DNA of 64,000 nucleotides from Oryzias latipes (GCF_002234675.1 NC_019880.2:13691756-13755755); one strand, 5' to 3'. Numbered from the stretch's first letter, positions 1 through 10,662 are shown. Program-made: numbers and translations. Notes: generated by a model from the sequence alone, not told the origin.

Positions 1-173
1 CCAAGCAGCCACAGGGCACAGGGCAGAGCCAACAAGCCCCCCCCCCCTACCCACCCCAGACCCCGTAGCCCCGGCGGATGTCACCCAGAGCGACCGGGGG
101 CCCCAAAAGGGGTGCCACGCCCTGTCCCAGAGCCCTGGAAGGGGTGATCACAGCCCCAAGTGCAGATGGCCAG
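1..173. repeat. GC-rich low-complexity repeat, copy 1 end
   Basis: C-rich, G+C-rich sequence matching 14,352-14,524 almost base for base. It is the right-hand end of a larger GC-rich block seen whole in copy 2. Open frames across it look like compositional artefacts. Confidence 0.7.
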
Positions 174-255
174 CCCATCCAGCGGCGCTGGATGGGAATA
201 GATTACATTACATCATCATCCAGCGGCGCTGGATGATGATGTAATGTAATCTATT
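174..255. repeat. Two adjacent perfect palindromes, copy 1
   Basis: 174-196 is a 10-bp-arm inverted repeat (cccatccagc, loop ggc, gctggatggg). It is followed at once by 197-255, with 28-bp perfect arms around the same ggc loop. Both share the core catccagcggcgctggatg. They sit where the GC-rich block meets the LINE fragment; the right arm of the larger palindrome is LINE coding sequence. Confidence 0.9.
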
Positions 256-905
256 TGCAAGAAAGTACTTGTGGAAGTTAGGTAATTCTAAGACTCCGCA
301 GCTTTTTGCAGATTTTAAAGTTTTTAGATTAATTCTTGCAGGTTTATTGTTCCATAAAAAGCTTGATATGGATGAGTCTAATGTTTTGAACCATTTTAAT
401 GGTGGTTGTGTGGGAATCATTCTTCCACTTTCGGCTTCTCCCATCAGGGGTCGCCACAGCGAACAAGTCGCATGGTAAATTTGGCAATGTTTTACGCTGG
501 ATGCCCTTCCTGATGCAACCTTCTCAAACCGGGCTTGGAACTGGCACAGAGGTAGAGAAGGGAACAGGGAGCAGCCCGGAGTCGAGCCCTGGTTTCACGG
601 ACGGAGGGCGCCGCAAACCAGCACGAGCTAAACCAGCTCCCCTGGTTGTGTGGGAATCATTGAGAAGAGATAATTAACTTTTGGTAAGATTTTCATTTTA
701 ACTGTGGCTACCTTGTCCATAAGGGACAGAGGCAGGTTGACCCAGCGGGTTAGATCGTGCTGAATGCTTTTCAGTAATGGGGTGTGGTGAAGCTGCACCA
801 GTTCTGATAATTTTGGGGGAAAATAAATTCCTAGGTATTTGATATTGCCTGATTTAACTGGTATTGATAATACTTGCTCCGCATTACTGTTCAGTGGCAA
901 TAAAA
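208..905 (-). mobile_element. L1-like LINE ORF2 3' fragment, copy 1
   Basis: Minus-strand translation of 900-662 then 403-208 reads as the C-terminal part of an L1-type reverse transcriptase ORF (KYLGIYFPPKLSELVQLH, then LWNNKPARINLK and LELPNFHKYFLANRL). It is split by a SINE at 422-643 and stops at the palindrome. It is a dead fragment with no RT catalytic core. Confidence 0.82.
422..643 (-). mobile_element. tRNA-derived SINE with 18-bp TSD, copy 1
   Basis: A 222-bp insertion flanked by identical 18-bp direct repeats (ggttgtgtgggaatcatt at 404-421 and 644-661). On the minus strand the head reads like a tRNA gene: an A-box-like gagctggtttagctcgtg and a B-box-like gggctcgactcc. The long target duplication indicates LINE-driven retroposition. 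Confidence 0.8.
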
Positions 906-2586
906 CAGATTTATTCCAATTAATTGAGTAGTCTGATATGGAGGAGAATTCATTAATAATTAAACAAAAAAGTTGTACCGGTATTTCTTTTTTGATGATT
1001 GATTTGTTTCGATTTAGTTAAATGTTGGCCACTTTACTTTAAGTCTGTTTCTTAAATGTTGTTACTACTTCCATTTACGCTTATCTTTTCATTTTTCAAA
1101 AGTGACTGAAGTTTGAAAGCGAAATCATCCTTCAATCCAGACTTTATTAGAAAAGTGTTTCAGTTAGAAAGATGACTTGGACCAAACATTAAACACAAAC
1201 CGTGAAGGAGAACTAAATTGTTCACCTCTTTTTTCTTTAAGAAGATTTAAAAACTGTTTAAATGTATATGTTCGTTGTGGTTACAAGACGTTTAACAGGG
1301 AAGACACATTTTAGCACAGAGACGCTGTCACTTTAACACAGTGCACCATTGGAATAGTAGTGCAAAAACTGACGCCGAGGCCAGACAGACAATCGTCTCT
1401 GAGCTTCATTGTTTTGTTCACTTGTTCCACGGTCTGATACCGGATCCTGCGGAAAGCTACACCGCTAAAGACGAGCTTTAGCTGGTATTTTTGTTGGAAC
1501 TAAGTGACTTTATGAGCTGAATCAGAACAAGGAAATGAGGACTTTAACCACTTCTGATTGGTCAGACTGATGACGTATGAATAGGGGGTCCAAGAATAAT
1601 TGATGGAGACAGTTAAAGGGGCAGGACATTTCCGAAAACAGAGCTGAAGCCAAACAGCTAAATAGCGGTACTTTAATTCTTATCAAAATGTCTTTAATAG
1701 AATAAAATAAAAACAAAGAAAAAAGTATTTTATGATCTTTCATATGCCTAACTACTCAGTGTTTTATCAGGGCCTGTTTGGATGAACAAAGAGCTAGGGC
1801 CTCATTTATAAACGTTGCGTACGCACAAAAGCGTACGCTACTCTCTACGCAATAGTTGAGATTTATAAAAAGCAAACTTGACGGGAAAATGTGCGGTCCT
1901 TCACGCAAGCTCTGACCCAGGCGTACGCACAAAAACAGGTGAAATGAGAAACGGCGACACCGTCGGCAGATGGAAGAAACACGTGAAAGTGAAAATGACA
2001 ATACTGCCTCTCATAAATAACATGAAGACTTCACAAAGCAAGTCGTACAATTAACAGCCTACACGAACACCCGTTGGACCGATCAGCAGTGAAACAAACA
2101 AAAAAAAAATCAAACGAAAATTACAACAGAAATTCAAATGAACACTTATTTGCAAAAAGAAAAGTGAAACATGTTCTGCAATATTGGCATGTTGTGCAAT
2201 TCATCCTCATAAATAATATAAATAATATAGTTAACAGAACGAAATAATGTACACAACTGATATTCTCGTCAATGTGTCCGTCTGGCGGAGCAGATATAGG
2301 TGCAGACAGACAGATGGATAGATAGAGAGAGATGCATTAATTGTCCACTGGGGAAAGTTGTTTTCATAGTAAAACATTTCTTCATAAGGTACGGAATTAT
2401 GGTATTCATGCATATGCCTTTAGTTTGTTTTATTTTTGATAAAACAATGTATGGCGTATGTCTCAACCATTCAGAAAGCAACAAGAAATTACATTTGCGC
2501 TGAACAATTTCCCATTTCCACGTCGATTATTCCCGACATCTGTAGCTTGTCAGATGCAATTAAATAGATGGAAATAAAATGCCCCA

Positions 2587-3178
2587 TCACAATGCGTAAT
2601 GACGCACAATGGCTGATCTTGCGCTCTTAGAAGATGTGGCAAATGGAAGAATTCGGAGTGAACGCATCTTTAGACAGCAAGGAGACTTGTTGGCAAACGA
2701 GGACGAGTGGCTTATGAGCCGGTTCCGACTTCCTCTGCAGGATTTTGGGGGGGTGTCACCCGGTGCATCTGGCGCGTCGGTGTCCCCCTGCGCCTCAGTC
2801 ACCACTCCACTTAAAAGGGATTCCCCAATTATAGCCGCCAGTCTCTCATCAGGAGGGGTCAGCTCCGGTGTCCCCCCCCCCACACCCGTGGCGGACACGG
2901 GTGTGTGTGTGTGGGGGGTTCAGCGCTAGACGTTTTTTTGCCTTGACTTTGATGTCCGACCTTTTCTTTTTTATTTCGGCCACGGTCCGAGGTTGTGAGG
3001 CTGCAGCATTTTCGGCGTCTGCCCCCGTCTGCCACTCAGGTGCCTTTTTGGCATTAGTAAAGCCCACACTGTGCCCTCCAAACAACATTTTTCTCCTCTT
3101 TTCCACCTCGCCAACGATAACTTCTACTTCACATTGAGTGAAGTTACGTTTTTTGGATTTTCTCTCCGTGTTTGGCAT
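2587..3178 (-). pseudogene. Harbinger Myb/SANT-like DNA-binding protein, frameshifted, copy 1
   Basis: Starts MPNTERKSKKRNFTQCEVEV and contains VGEVEKRRKMLFGG and RTVAEIKKKRSDIKVKAKKR, the Myb/SANT-like fold of Harbinger accessory proteins (NAIF1-like). The reading frame breaks at a C/G-run near 2,870-2,885: the first frame ends after about 109 codons and the rest (TPPDERLAAIIGESLL) continues in another frame. Confidence 0.75.
2609..2740 (+). pseudogene. HARBI1-like transposase N-terminal remnant, copy 1
   Basis: Translation begins MADLALLEDVANGRIRSERI and runs through NEDEWLMSRFRLP, the typical N-terminus of the Harbinger DDE nuclease. After about 45 codons it runs into the antisense of the Myb-like gene, so the catalytic domain is missing. 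The element cannot move on its own. Confidence 0.75.
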
Positions 3179-3558
3179 GGTTTCGCAATCAATGAATATT
3201 CATTTGTGGACGTTTCAAGGACTATTTATGGGCAACTATGGGCGTGTCATGAGGCCGCAAAAGCTGCGCAGCAATTAGAATTGGTTGTGATTTATTAAGG
3301 GAAAGATGCGTAGGATGTGCGTGCGCACGGTTTTATAACTCCGAATATTTCTGTGCGTACGCACGTCCTATGTTTCATCCGTACGCCACTTCTGACGCAA
3401 ATCCTACGCAAAGTTTTATAAATGAGGCCCCTGATCTCCTGGCAATGGTAAATGTTCAGTGATCAGTGACAATGGATAATTTCCCACTGCACACCTGACC
3501 ATGTCTCACACCACACTAGTGTGTTGCGGCAGACCGGTTGAAAAACACTGCTCTAGAT

Positions 3559-5278
3559 GTTGCAGGACACATTTAGTTAAGGTGTGTTTGTGGTTTTTTT
3601 ATGGGTTTTTTAAAGACCTAAATGACCTGCAGAACCATCATGAGCTAAACTAAGGATTTGGCACCGAAACTTCTGTGAAATACTTGCTCAACAACATTCC
3701 AGCTTAGGTTACCAAGTGCAGGGGGAATCCAGGTACGCACTAACAGGTCGTTTTGAAAGTGAGATGGCAACTTTGTCCTGCTAGAATTAACAGCAGGAGA
3801 AAGTTGGGTGGTTGGAGTTTGGTGACGCCATGAAGAAGGACTATTGGTCCCCATTCAAGGAGATTCTGGCAAACCATCCGGCACCCCAGAAGGGGAAAGT
3901 AGTTTTCTGCAGGCGCTGTTTTCAGTACAGAAGGGGGAGTTGTTGTCTTCGACTGGGAATATTGTTGGATCTCAGTATTTCCTCCATCCTGCTGACACGC
4001 CTCCTCTTGAGAAAGCAGGGGCTGAGGACTTTGGGGTGGAGCCACCCATCACCCAAGCTAGTCACCCTAATCCATGAGCACCAGGAATGCCTTGCCACAG
4101 GGGTGCGCAGTAGTAGCGGTTTCAGGCACAGGTGTGCAAATTTAACGGTGGGTGGCGGTAACAGCGGCTCAGTTCTTGGAAAAATTTCTGTGCCACTATT
4201 GATTTCCGATTATCTGTTCTATCACAGAGTTTATAACAGCCTGAAACCTGTGAACTGCTGTCCGTACAGCTGATCCTGTCTCCTGTCACACACAGCTCGC
4301 GTGTGTGTGAACGAAAGGGGAGGGGTAGTGGGCTCAAGCTGAGAGGTGGAACGCGCACAAGGAGAGCTGCCTACTGCGCAACACCAGGATCATTGTGTAC
4401 CTTTAGATGACTCAGCTCATGAAAATAATGTCATCCTTTATGAACTATTGCAGACATTTTAATGACGGGGCTTTATTGTCCATAAATGTATTCTTTGTCT
4501 GCCTGTGGTTTACTTGGTGTCAGTATTTGACATACAGACAGCAGGTAATGCAGGAAAACAGCTGCACTTATGAGATCATAAATAAATAATCCATAATTTA
4601 GGGGAAAAATCAGCACAATGTTTTTACCTATTTCTTCAGACTAAAAACGTTAAATTTATTGGTGCTGCTGTGTGAATGTTTCAGATCAATTTACATTTAA
4701 TATTATTTATTGATTGAATTATTTTTTCTCACCATCAAATGGTTCAGCTGGTCAAAATGTTTCTAGTTTAAATAAGGACGGACAGATTTTTTTAATTCAG
4801 GCACTTTAAGCTTTTCTTCTGTTTAAGACTATAACAGGGTTTCATTGTTTCATTAAATAAATTTCTTATTTGTTTAATGTGGATTTATACTGCTTTTTTA
4901 ATTGTTAAAAGATACAATTTTAAGGATACTTACACAATTTTATAGATACTAAACCAATATATTGTCAGCGCGGCGAGTGTGTGGGGGTGGTAGGATGGGT
5001 GGTTAGGGGGGGCCTTGCAAAAAATAATTGAGAAGCACTGCCTAGATCACCATCGCCAGGTGATTTTCACCCGAGCAAAACTATTTACATCAATTTCAAT
5101 ATGTCGCATGTGAAAGAGTTTGTGCCTTTAACAGGGAAGTCTCACATGTCCCAAGAATGGGTGGACCAAAGACCAAGTTTCTAGTATTATTTTATTGTTC
5201 TTTTAGAAATGTTTTGTTCTCAAATTCCCAATTTTTCAGTAATCTTTGAGCATGTTTTAAGGAACTCTTTCAATTTAA
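3559..5278. other. Gene-free part of duplication, copy 1
   Basis: No supported gene. A 153-codon frame at 3,812-4,273 is interrupted in copy 2 and has no recognisable domain. Near 5,040 the sequence gagaagcactg looks like the right end of an old hAT element, but I found no partner end. Confidence 0.5.
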
Positions 5279-5314
5279 TACACATAGCACAGTTGTGTAA
5301 CTGTGCTATGTGTA
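5279..5314. repeat. 16-bp-arm hairpin, copy 1
   Basis: Perfect inverted repeat tacacatagcacagtt / aactgtgctatgtgta with a gtgt loop. The G at 5,287 pairs with the C at 5,306. Both pair members differ in copy 2, where pairing is kept. Confidence 0.92.
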
Positions 5315-5999
5315 ATAAAAGAAAACGAATATATCTTGTGTTGTCATGTTTTGATCTATTTTTTATGACAAGTACCTTTTGTTGGGTATATTATATGGGG
5401 TAAAAATCACCGGGCAAAAGTGACGGTGTACTTTTTATAGCGAAAGTGTTCTAGGGTTAACCAAAGCCCCAATAGATCGAGTCTGAAAGTTCAGTTTGTA
5501 ATTTGCATGGTTGATTTCAGATTGTTTATAAGTTTTTCACCTGACAACCCTCTGCATTTATCTGGACTTGGAACCAGCACATGAAAGCATTAGATTATGG
5601 CTTCTTGTAGTTGCATTATTGTCTTTTTTCTTTTAATTTGCATACAGTGGTCCCTCACTTGATAAGTGTCAAAATAATAATAATAATAATAAATAATATT
5701 CAAATGACGACTGTATACGTAAAATTATCCTAATTATATTTTAGAATGAAACCCTTTGAACTGAGACCTACTCACTAAAAAAATAAGTAAAATACTAAAC
5801 TAAATAAAATATTGACCTACTACATGGTAACTAACTTTTTTTTCCTTTCCTTTTTTTTTCCTTTTAACAGCACAGAGAACAGAACAGGATCCTACACAAA
5901 GTTTCCTCCATTTTTAGGAGAAAACCTTCTAAACATACTAAACTAAAAACAATGTCGACCTATTTAATAATAACTAACCTACTTTGGGACTCACTTCCC

Positions 6000-7514
6000 T
6001 TAATAAAAGAGACCATTGAAGCCTATCTCAATTTTTGAGATAAACCTTGCAAACTTGGATCTCTTTTTCAGAATGTGCTTTTCAAAGGTTTTAGCCACGA
6101 CAAAGTCACAAACTGACTGGTCCAAGTTCATGCACATGAGAGATACACTTTCTGGATATTTACAGAAATTGATCAAATTCATGTACGTCACTTTTTCCAG
6201 GCCTTTTATTGTGCCATTTTCCAAATTGAAATCATAAGCAAAGCACATATCCCACAGGACATCATACAGCCTTTTGAAAAGCAGTTGAAAGTTGTCCTTG
6301 GAACATGTATAACCTGCTTTTCTGAAGATGTAAGGAATTGCAACCGTGAGGTACTCGTTTAACAAGGTGTTGCAATTTTCCATCTTGGCCTCAAGAATTT
6401 CTAATTCCTCAGGTGACAAGAGCTGTATGTCCACAGACATTTGGCTTTTGCAAGATTGACTTGTGGACATTTCCGGAGGGCCTGATTTTAAGATTGACTT
6501 CTGTTCATTTGTCTTTTTCTTGCGGTTGCATGACTGAATTGCAGCAACTTGCTTTTTCCGAGCAGAAGTCATCTTTGGGCAGCTGTTGAGATCTCTGCAC
6601 ACAACCTTTTTCGTCAGAAGGCTTTGTTTAAAGATGGCTGCAACAAGGTTGTCATGTATTTGATCCTCCAGATCCATAGCCATGACTAGTGGAATGGCAT
6701 TTAGCTTTAAACTTTCTGTGACCTTTTTATAAATGACTTTGCTTAGTCCTCGAAAGTTTTCCTCACTTATGTAGCATTCCAAGGTCTCTGCTTCCTTCCA
6801 GAGTCTTGTAAAGAGGCGCCTCCTGTAAAGTTCAAACTTGTCATTGCATAATGAGGTTTTACTCTTTTTGAAGGTGCGTTTTATGAGATCCTCCACCAGT
6901 TTTTCAAGAAGGGCCTTTTGAGTTTCTTTTGCTGCATGCAGATCCTTCTGGGCTTTACCATCATCTTTTTTTTGGAATGTTTGGGTTCCAGCATTACTTT
7001 TTTCGGCTGTGAGCCCATCCGCCGCAGTGGAGCAAGCTGTCTGCTTTGTTCCTTCTTTGCTTTTTGTTTTTTCGCAAAGATCCCCAAGTAACGTACAGAA
7101 GCTTGTTACCATTAAGTCCAAGTTCTTAGAACAGCTTTGTACGTTGTTGGATTCCCTTTGCTTCAACACCTCCTCGGTTATTAAGACAATCAAGGTGTTG
7201 CAGGCGTGGGATGATGTGGGGTCTTTGCTGCTGTGGAGGACTTCCATGAATGCTGTGGGAACAGTCCTGGTGACAAGGTCCATCACAGCTTCCTTTGTTC
7301 GCAAACCTTCATTCCTGTTTTCCAAATGTTTTGAAATCAGGTTTACGATCCTTGACATCAAATCTCTTATTATTTCTTTGGATTTGACATCAGAATGTCC
7401 TTTGATCAGCTGTGATGTCTGTGACTTCGAAAATCTGAGCAGGTCAAATTGAAAAATCAATTTTATGTCCATACTCAGATCGCTGTTACGGCACTGGGCC
7501 ATCTCTTTCCTCAT
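6000..7514 (-). CDS. Uncharacterised intronless 504-residue protein with internal repeat, copy 1
   Basis: I do not recognise the family. It is one uninterrupted frame of 504 codons; an in-frame TAG lies 9 nt before the ATG, so the start is well placed, and the second Met (codon 5, gagATGgcc) has a good context. An ATTAAA-type signal lies about 32 nt past the stop. No signal peptide or membrane segment is seen. The protein is rich in Lys and Leu and probably helical, with a low-complexity linker at about 145-200. Residues about 203-302 and 384-484 are two copies of one module, with matching D.F.L..RRL/KRL...LW, GL.KV.Y and a D..VA..F...L.KK ending. The other tandem copy (20,365-21,879) differs at 5 residues, with roughly as many silent changes, which hints at constraint. 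It could be a functional retrogene-like gene or a domesticated element gene. Coding status is likely; function is unknown. Confidence 0.75.
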   Translation of the reverse strand: MRKEMAQCRNSDLSMDIKLIFQFDLLRFSKSQTSQLIKGHSDVKSKEIIRDLMSRIVNLISKHLENRNEGLRTKEAVMDLVTRTVPTAFMEVLHSSKDPTSSHACNTLIVLITEEVLKQRESNNVQSCSKNLDLMVTSFCTLLGDLCEKTKSKEGTKQTACSTAADGLTAEKSNAGTQTFQKKDDGKAQKDLHAAKETQKALLEKLVEDLIKRTFKKSKTSLCNDKFELYRRRLFTRLWKEAETLECYISEENFRGLSKVIYKKVTESLKLNAIPLVMAMDLEDQIHDNLVAAIFKQSLLTKKVVCRDLNSCPKMTSARKKQVAAIQSCNRKKKTNEQKSILKSGPPEMSTSQSCKSQMSVDIQLLSPEELEILEAKMENCNTLLNEYLTVAIPYIFRKAGYTCSKDNFQLLFKRLYDVLWDMCFAYDFNLENGTIKGLEKVTYMNLINFCKYPESVSLMCMNLDQSVCDFVVAKTFEKHILKKRSKFARFISKIEIGFNGLFY

Positions 7515-8276
7515 GTCTTTCTATCTACGACCACAAACATTTCACCCAGTTTGATTTCTATTTAAGGATAAATCTGATTCCCTCAAAAACACTTAATGAC
7601 ATTATAAGATGTCATATTAACAAATCATGACATCATTAAGTGTCAAATAAACACATCATGACATAAACACATTGTGATATCACGAGCCCCGCCCCCACCC
7701 ACTCGCAGTAATTACGTCACTTCTCTTCATCATAATGACATCACTCTGACACACACACACACAAACCTCAGGTTTTAGCTTTGGCCACTAATTTAGTTTT
7801 TATTTACAGTTTTATTTTATTATTACTGTATTGTCATTTAGGTAAACAAATAGCTTTTTGAAACGGACTTGACTAAAAAACAATACAGTAGTGAAATGCG
7901 TTACTGTTCTGAGACGTTAAAACGTTAAGACGTTCTGAGACGATAAAACTGCAATGAATCAACTCGGGACAACAATGCCCCCTGGTGGACTAATTGGCGA
8001 ACTACACAGCAATGAAGCTCTTTTGCTGGCTTCAATTTTCGTCCTGGTTTTCCACGTTCGAAAATGAAAAATTAGGATTTGCTTTAGATCTATACTCTAA
8101 AATCATGCTCAGTGGGAGAGTGGAACATCCGATTTTTTTTAATGAATGGAAATAAAAATAATCAAAAAACCTGTCAAAATGTTCCCTTGTGTGAGTGACT
8201 GCAGGGAGCTAATAAGAACAACCACATCTGTTTCTAAAAATCTCTAATTTTAGCGAGAGGCCGAAGGGTTTGATTG
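7515..8276. promoter_or_regulatory. Upstream region of 504-codon gene, copy 1
   Basis: Contains a GC box (gagccccgcccccaccc near 7,684), a tacgtcac CRE-like half site near 7,713, and repeated atgacat/catgacat motifs at 7,598-7,672. No TATA box is obvious. Assignment as a promoter is inferred from position. Confidence 0.35.
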
Positions 8277-9006
8277 TACGACAGAGTTTTAGGGCCAGTT
8301 TACAAAAAAAAAATTAAATGACGACAGGGGTTCGGTCAGTAAAGCTGAGTTTATGTAAAATAAGGAGCTCAGAGACACGTTTGGGTGTAGAGGATCGCTG
8401 CAGCCTTTATTCTCCTTTTCATTCACACACCCTGAAGTTCATTTGTCTCACGTCATGAACCTGTCATCCAAACACCAATGCAGAAGTAGTGTCACATACG
8501 CCCCCTCCTCCAGATGTAACGTCCCGTTTCACCATAAAACAATAAAGAGGAATGAAAATAGTCTGTTATATTAGCATTAGAACGTTGAAAATGCCAGAAA
8601 GTGCTCCTGCTCAGACGGAAGCATCACACAAACATAGGTGGAGGAAGAAAGGATTCAAGTGGAGAGCTGCAGGGACACCGATGTCTTCATCAACGGCTGC
8701 AAAGATCCTGCAAACCACCCATCAATAAATGAAACATTAATAAATCAAAAATCAAACAAATGAGCTTCCAAACATTTGGAACGTTATCAATAAACAGTCA
8801 GCTCACATGTTCAATTGAATTTAGTCGGTCTGCTCTGCTTCGTGCTGCGTTCACTTGCTGCTCTGTATGCTCACTTGCACTTTAATCTCGTAAATTTACG
8901 TGTTTTTTTCTCATAAATCTACAACTTTAAATCTCGTAATTTTACTTTTTTTTTGGTGGCCCTATGACTATGGTGTCAAAATAGCGCCATATAAAACTCC
9001 GTCGTA
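8277..9006. mobile_element. MITE copy X (only in duplication copy 1)
   Basis: Begins tacgacagagttttagggcc and ends ctccgtcgta. It includes the ctcgtaaatttacg-type satellite motifs near the right end, and an internal part (8,325-8,900) that is the inverse of 9,200-9,945. It is absent at the matching place in copy 2 (near 22,630). Confidence 0.72.
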
Positions 9007-9610
9007 CGACTGACAAAACGGGCTCAGAAAAAAAAACAATTCAAAAGCAAGAGCAGTAAAGTAGTACGACGGAGTATTAGGGCCACAAAAAAAAATTAGA
9101 GCCACCAAAAAAAAAAAGTAAAATTACGAGATTTTATCTCGTAAATTTAGGAGATTTTATCTCGTAAATTTAGGAGAAAAAAACTCGTAATTTTAGGAGA
9201 TTACAGTGGAAGTGAGCATGCAGAGCAGCAGGTGAACGCCGTGCAGCCGCAGAGAAGACCGACTAAACTTTGTTGAACAGGTGAGCTGAATGTTTATTGA
9301 TAACGTTCCAAATGTCTGGAAGGTCATTTGTTTGATTTACGATTCATTTAAGTTTTGATGGTTGGTTTGCAGGATCTCTGCAGCCCGATGAAGCCGTCGT
9401 CGGTGTCCCTGCAGCTGTTCGCTTGAAACCTTTCTTCCTCCACCAAAGACAAGACTCTACGTCTGTGTGACGCTTCCATCACACAAAAGGAGGAGCACTT
9501 TTTTTGGCATTTTCAACGTTCCAAAGCTAATATAAAACACTATTTTCATTCCTCTTTATTGTTTTATGCTGAAACGGGCCATTTCATCTGCAGGAGGGGG
9601 CATATGTAAC

Positions 9611-9668
9611 AAGTTCGGTAAAGTTAGAAAGATATTCACTGTGAATATCTTTCTAACTTTACCGAACT
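9611..9668. mobile_element. 58-bp, almost fully palindromic micro-MITE
   Basis: The insert reads aagttcggtaaagttagaaa outward, and its inverse completes it around a one-base centre. It is flanked by an exact 8-bp duplication tatgtaac (9,603-9,610 and 9,669-9,676). It is nested inside MITE Y. Confidence 0.85.
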
Positions 9669-9767
9669 TATGTAACACTGTTTACTTCCGCATTGGTGTT
9701 GGGATGACAGGTTCATGACGTAATGAGACAAATGAACTTCAGGATATGTGAATGAAAAGGAGAATAA

Positions 9768-9852
9768 CGCTCCCCGAGGGGATGGGTCAAATGCGGAGAA
9801 AGAATTTCCCTTCGTGGGATAAAATACAGTGTATAAAAAAAAGAAAAAAAAA
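9768..9852 (+). mobile_element. 5'-truncated SINE tail
   Basis: Contains gaggggatgggtcaaatgcg and an A-rich 3' end, the tail of a common fish SINE type. Flanked by the 14-bp duplication gaaaaggagaataa (9,754-9,767 and 9,853-9,866). The same tail type is seen at 26,810-26,840. Confidence 0.72.
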
Positions 9853-10328
9853 GAAAAGGAGAATAAAGGCTGCAGCGTTTGTCTACACCCAAACGTGTCT
9901 CTGAGCTCCTTATTTTACATATTAAACTCCGCTTTACTGACACTGAACCCAGGAAAGACTGCTACACGGAAAATAATCTGATTTTGAGTCGCCAAAAGGT
10001 TCAGAATCTCTTTGTTTTAAACCTATAATAATCCGGAAATGAAGCTTCACAAAAGGCTCCACATACTTCATCTTCAAGCTAGGTTCCGATAAACGGACAA
10101 CTTCGGTGTTTTCCTTAAATCTACGACTTTTTTCTCGTAAATTTATGAGATTTTAAGTCGTAAATTTACGAGTTTTTATCTCCTAAATTTACGAGATAAA
10201 ATCTCGTAATTTTACTTTTTTTTTTTTTGGTGGCTATAATTTTTTTTTTTTTTTGGTGGCCCTAATACTCCGTCGTAGTAAAGTCCCATTAACATTTTGA
10301 AAACGTTTCGTTCAGCCCAGAGTACTTT

Positions 10329-10346
10329 GCTGGGGATTGTGGGAAA
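10329..10346 (-). promoter_or_regulatory. ZNF143/SBS-like site, copy 1
   Basis: gctggggattgtgggaaa is the reverse complement of a sequence close to the ZNF143 (Staf) consensus. It is identical in copy 2 (22,718-22,735), although the surrounding 200 bp differ at about 12% of sites. Confidence 0.4.
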
Positions 10347-10503
10347 TAGTGTGTCCCTTAGCACCGCGTTTATTTTCTTGCCAGACTCATGACGTCTTGC
10401 TTCAAAGGGCGGGGTCGTATAGTCAGTGACATATTGAATTTTCTATAACAACTGTTTTTTTCCCTGCTAGATGTAATCGTGTCACAACTATTTGTGCAGT
10501 ATG

Positions 10504-10662
10504 CTGCTTTTTGTGTGCACCAAACCCAAACTGGAAAGTTATATCTATTGAAGTGGATTTCTTAATGTTTTCTTCTTCTTGTTATTTTTTGCACAGTTTG
10601 TGCTGCACAGGGCTCCTGCCTTCCTATCTTTGCCTACCTCATTGTGCTGGAGCTGTCTCAGG
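10504..10662 (+). pseudogene. Truncated pomt2 fragment (intron 3 end and part of exon 4)
   Basis: 10,504-10,596 matches the end of pomt2 intron 3, including the gcacag acceptor. 10,597-10,662 matches the first 67 bases of exon 4 (24,141-24,207), with one T missing directly after the acceptor (frameshift) and two substitutions. It stops dead at the duplication junction. Exons 1-2 and most of exon 3 were lost in a deletion matching 22,876-24,009. It cannot encode a transferase. Confidence 0.9.

Larger units (their letters stand above)
1797..3430. mobile_element. PIF/Harbinger element, internally deleted, copy 1
   Basis: Ends are inverted repeats (gggcctcatttataaa at the left, tttataaatgaggccc at the right), followed inside by repeated gcgtacgcac-type motifs. 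The flanking trinucleotides are cta and ctg; copy 2 has ctg on both sides, so a 3-bp target duplication is likely, as expected for PIF/Harbinger. Inside are remnants of the two typical genes: a Myb/SANT-like protein (minus) and the start of a HARBI1-type nuclease (plus). Confidence 0.85.
9065..10277. mobile_element. MITE copy Y (inverted relative to X; empty site in copy 2)
   Basis: Ends tacgacggagtattagggcc / ctaatactccgtcgta. It is flanked by agtaaagt (9,055-9,062 and 10,277-10,284), which occurs once at the empty site in copy 2 (22,668-22,675), consistent with an 8-bp target duplication. Two smaller insertions sit inside it (9,611-9,668 and 9,768-9,852). Confidence 0.78.
1..10662. repeat. 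Tandem segmental duplication, copy 1 (5' end outside window)
   Basis: Base 1 aligns with about base 14,352, and the match continues through the whole block with small indels (offset 14,351 at the start, 14,364 after a 13-bp insertion near 15,540). It carries the same composite hAT tail, Harbinger element, hairpin and 504-codon gene as copy 2. It ends at 10,662, inside a remnant of pomt2 exon 4. Differences from copy 2: two MITEs inserted at 8,277-10,277, and a deletion of about 1.1 kb that removes pomt2 exons 1-2 and most of exon 3. Confidence 0.93.

Noticed and set aside
3812..4273. A 153-codon plus-strand frame with Cys-rich sequence
   Set aside because: The near-identical copy at about 18,176-18,637 is interrupted by a stop, and no domain is recognisable.
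5030..5060. Complete hAT element ending at gagaagcactg
   Set aside because: No matching left terminus or target duplication could be found.
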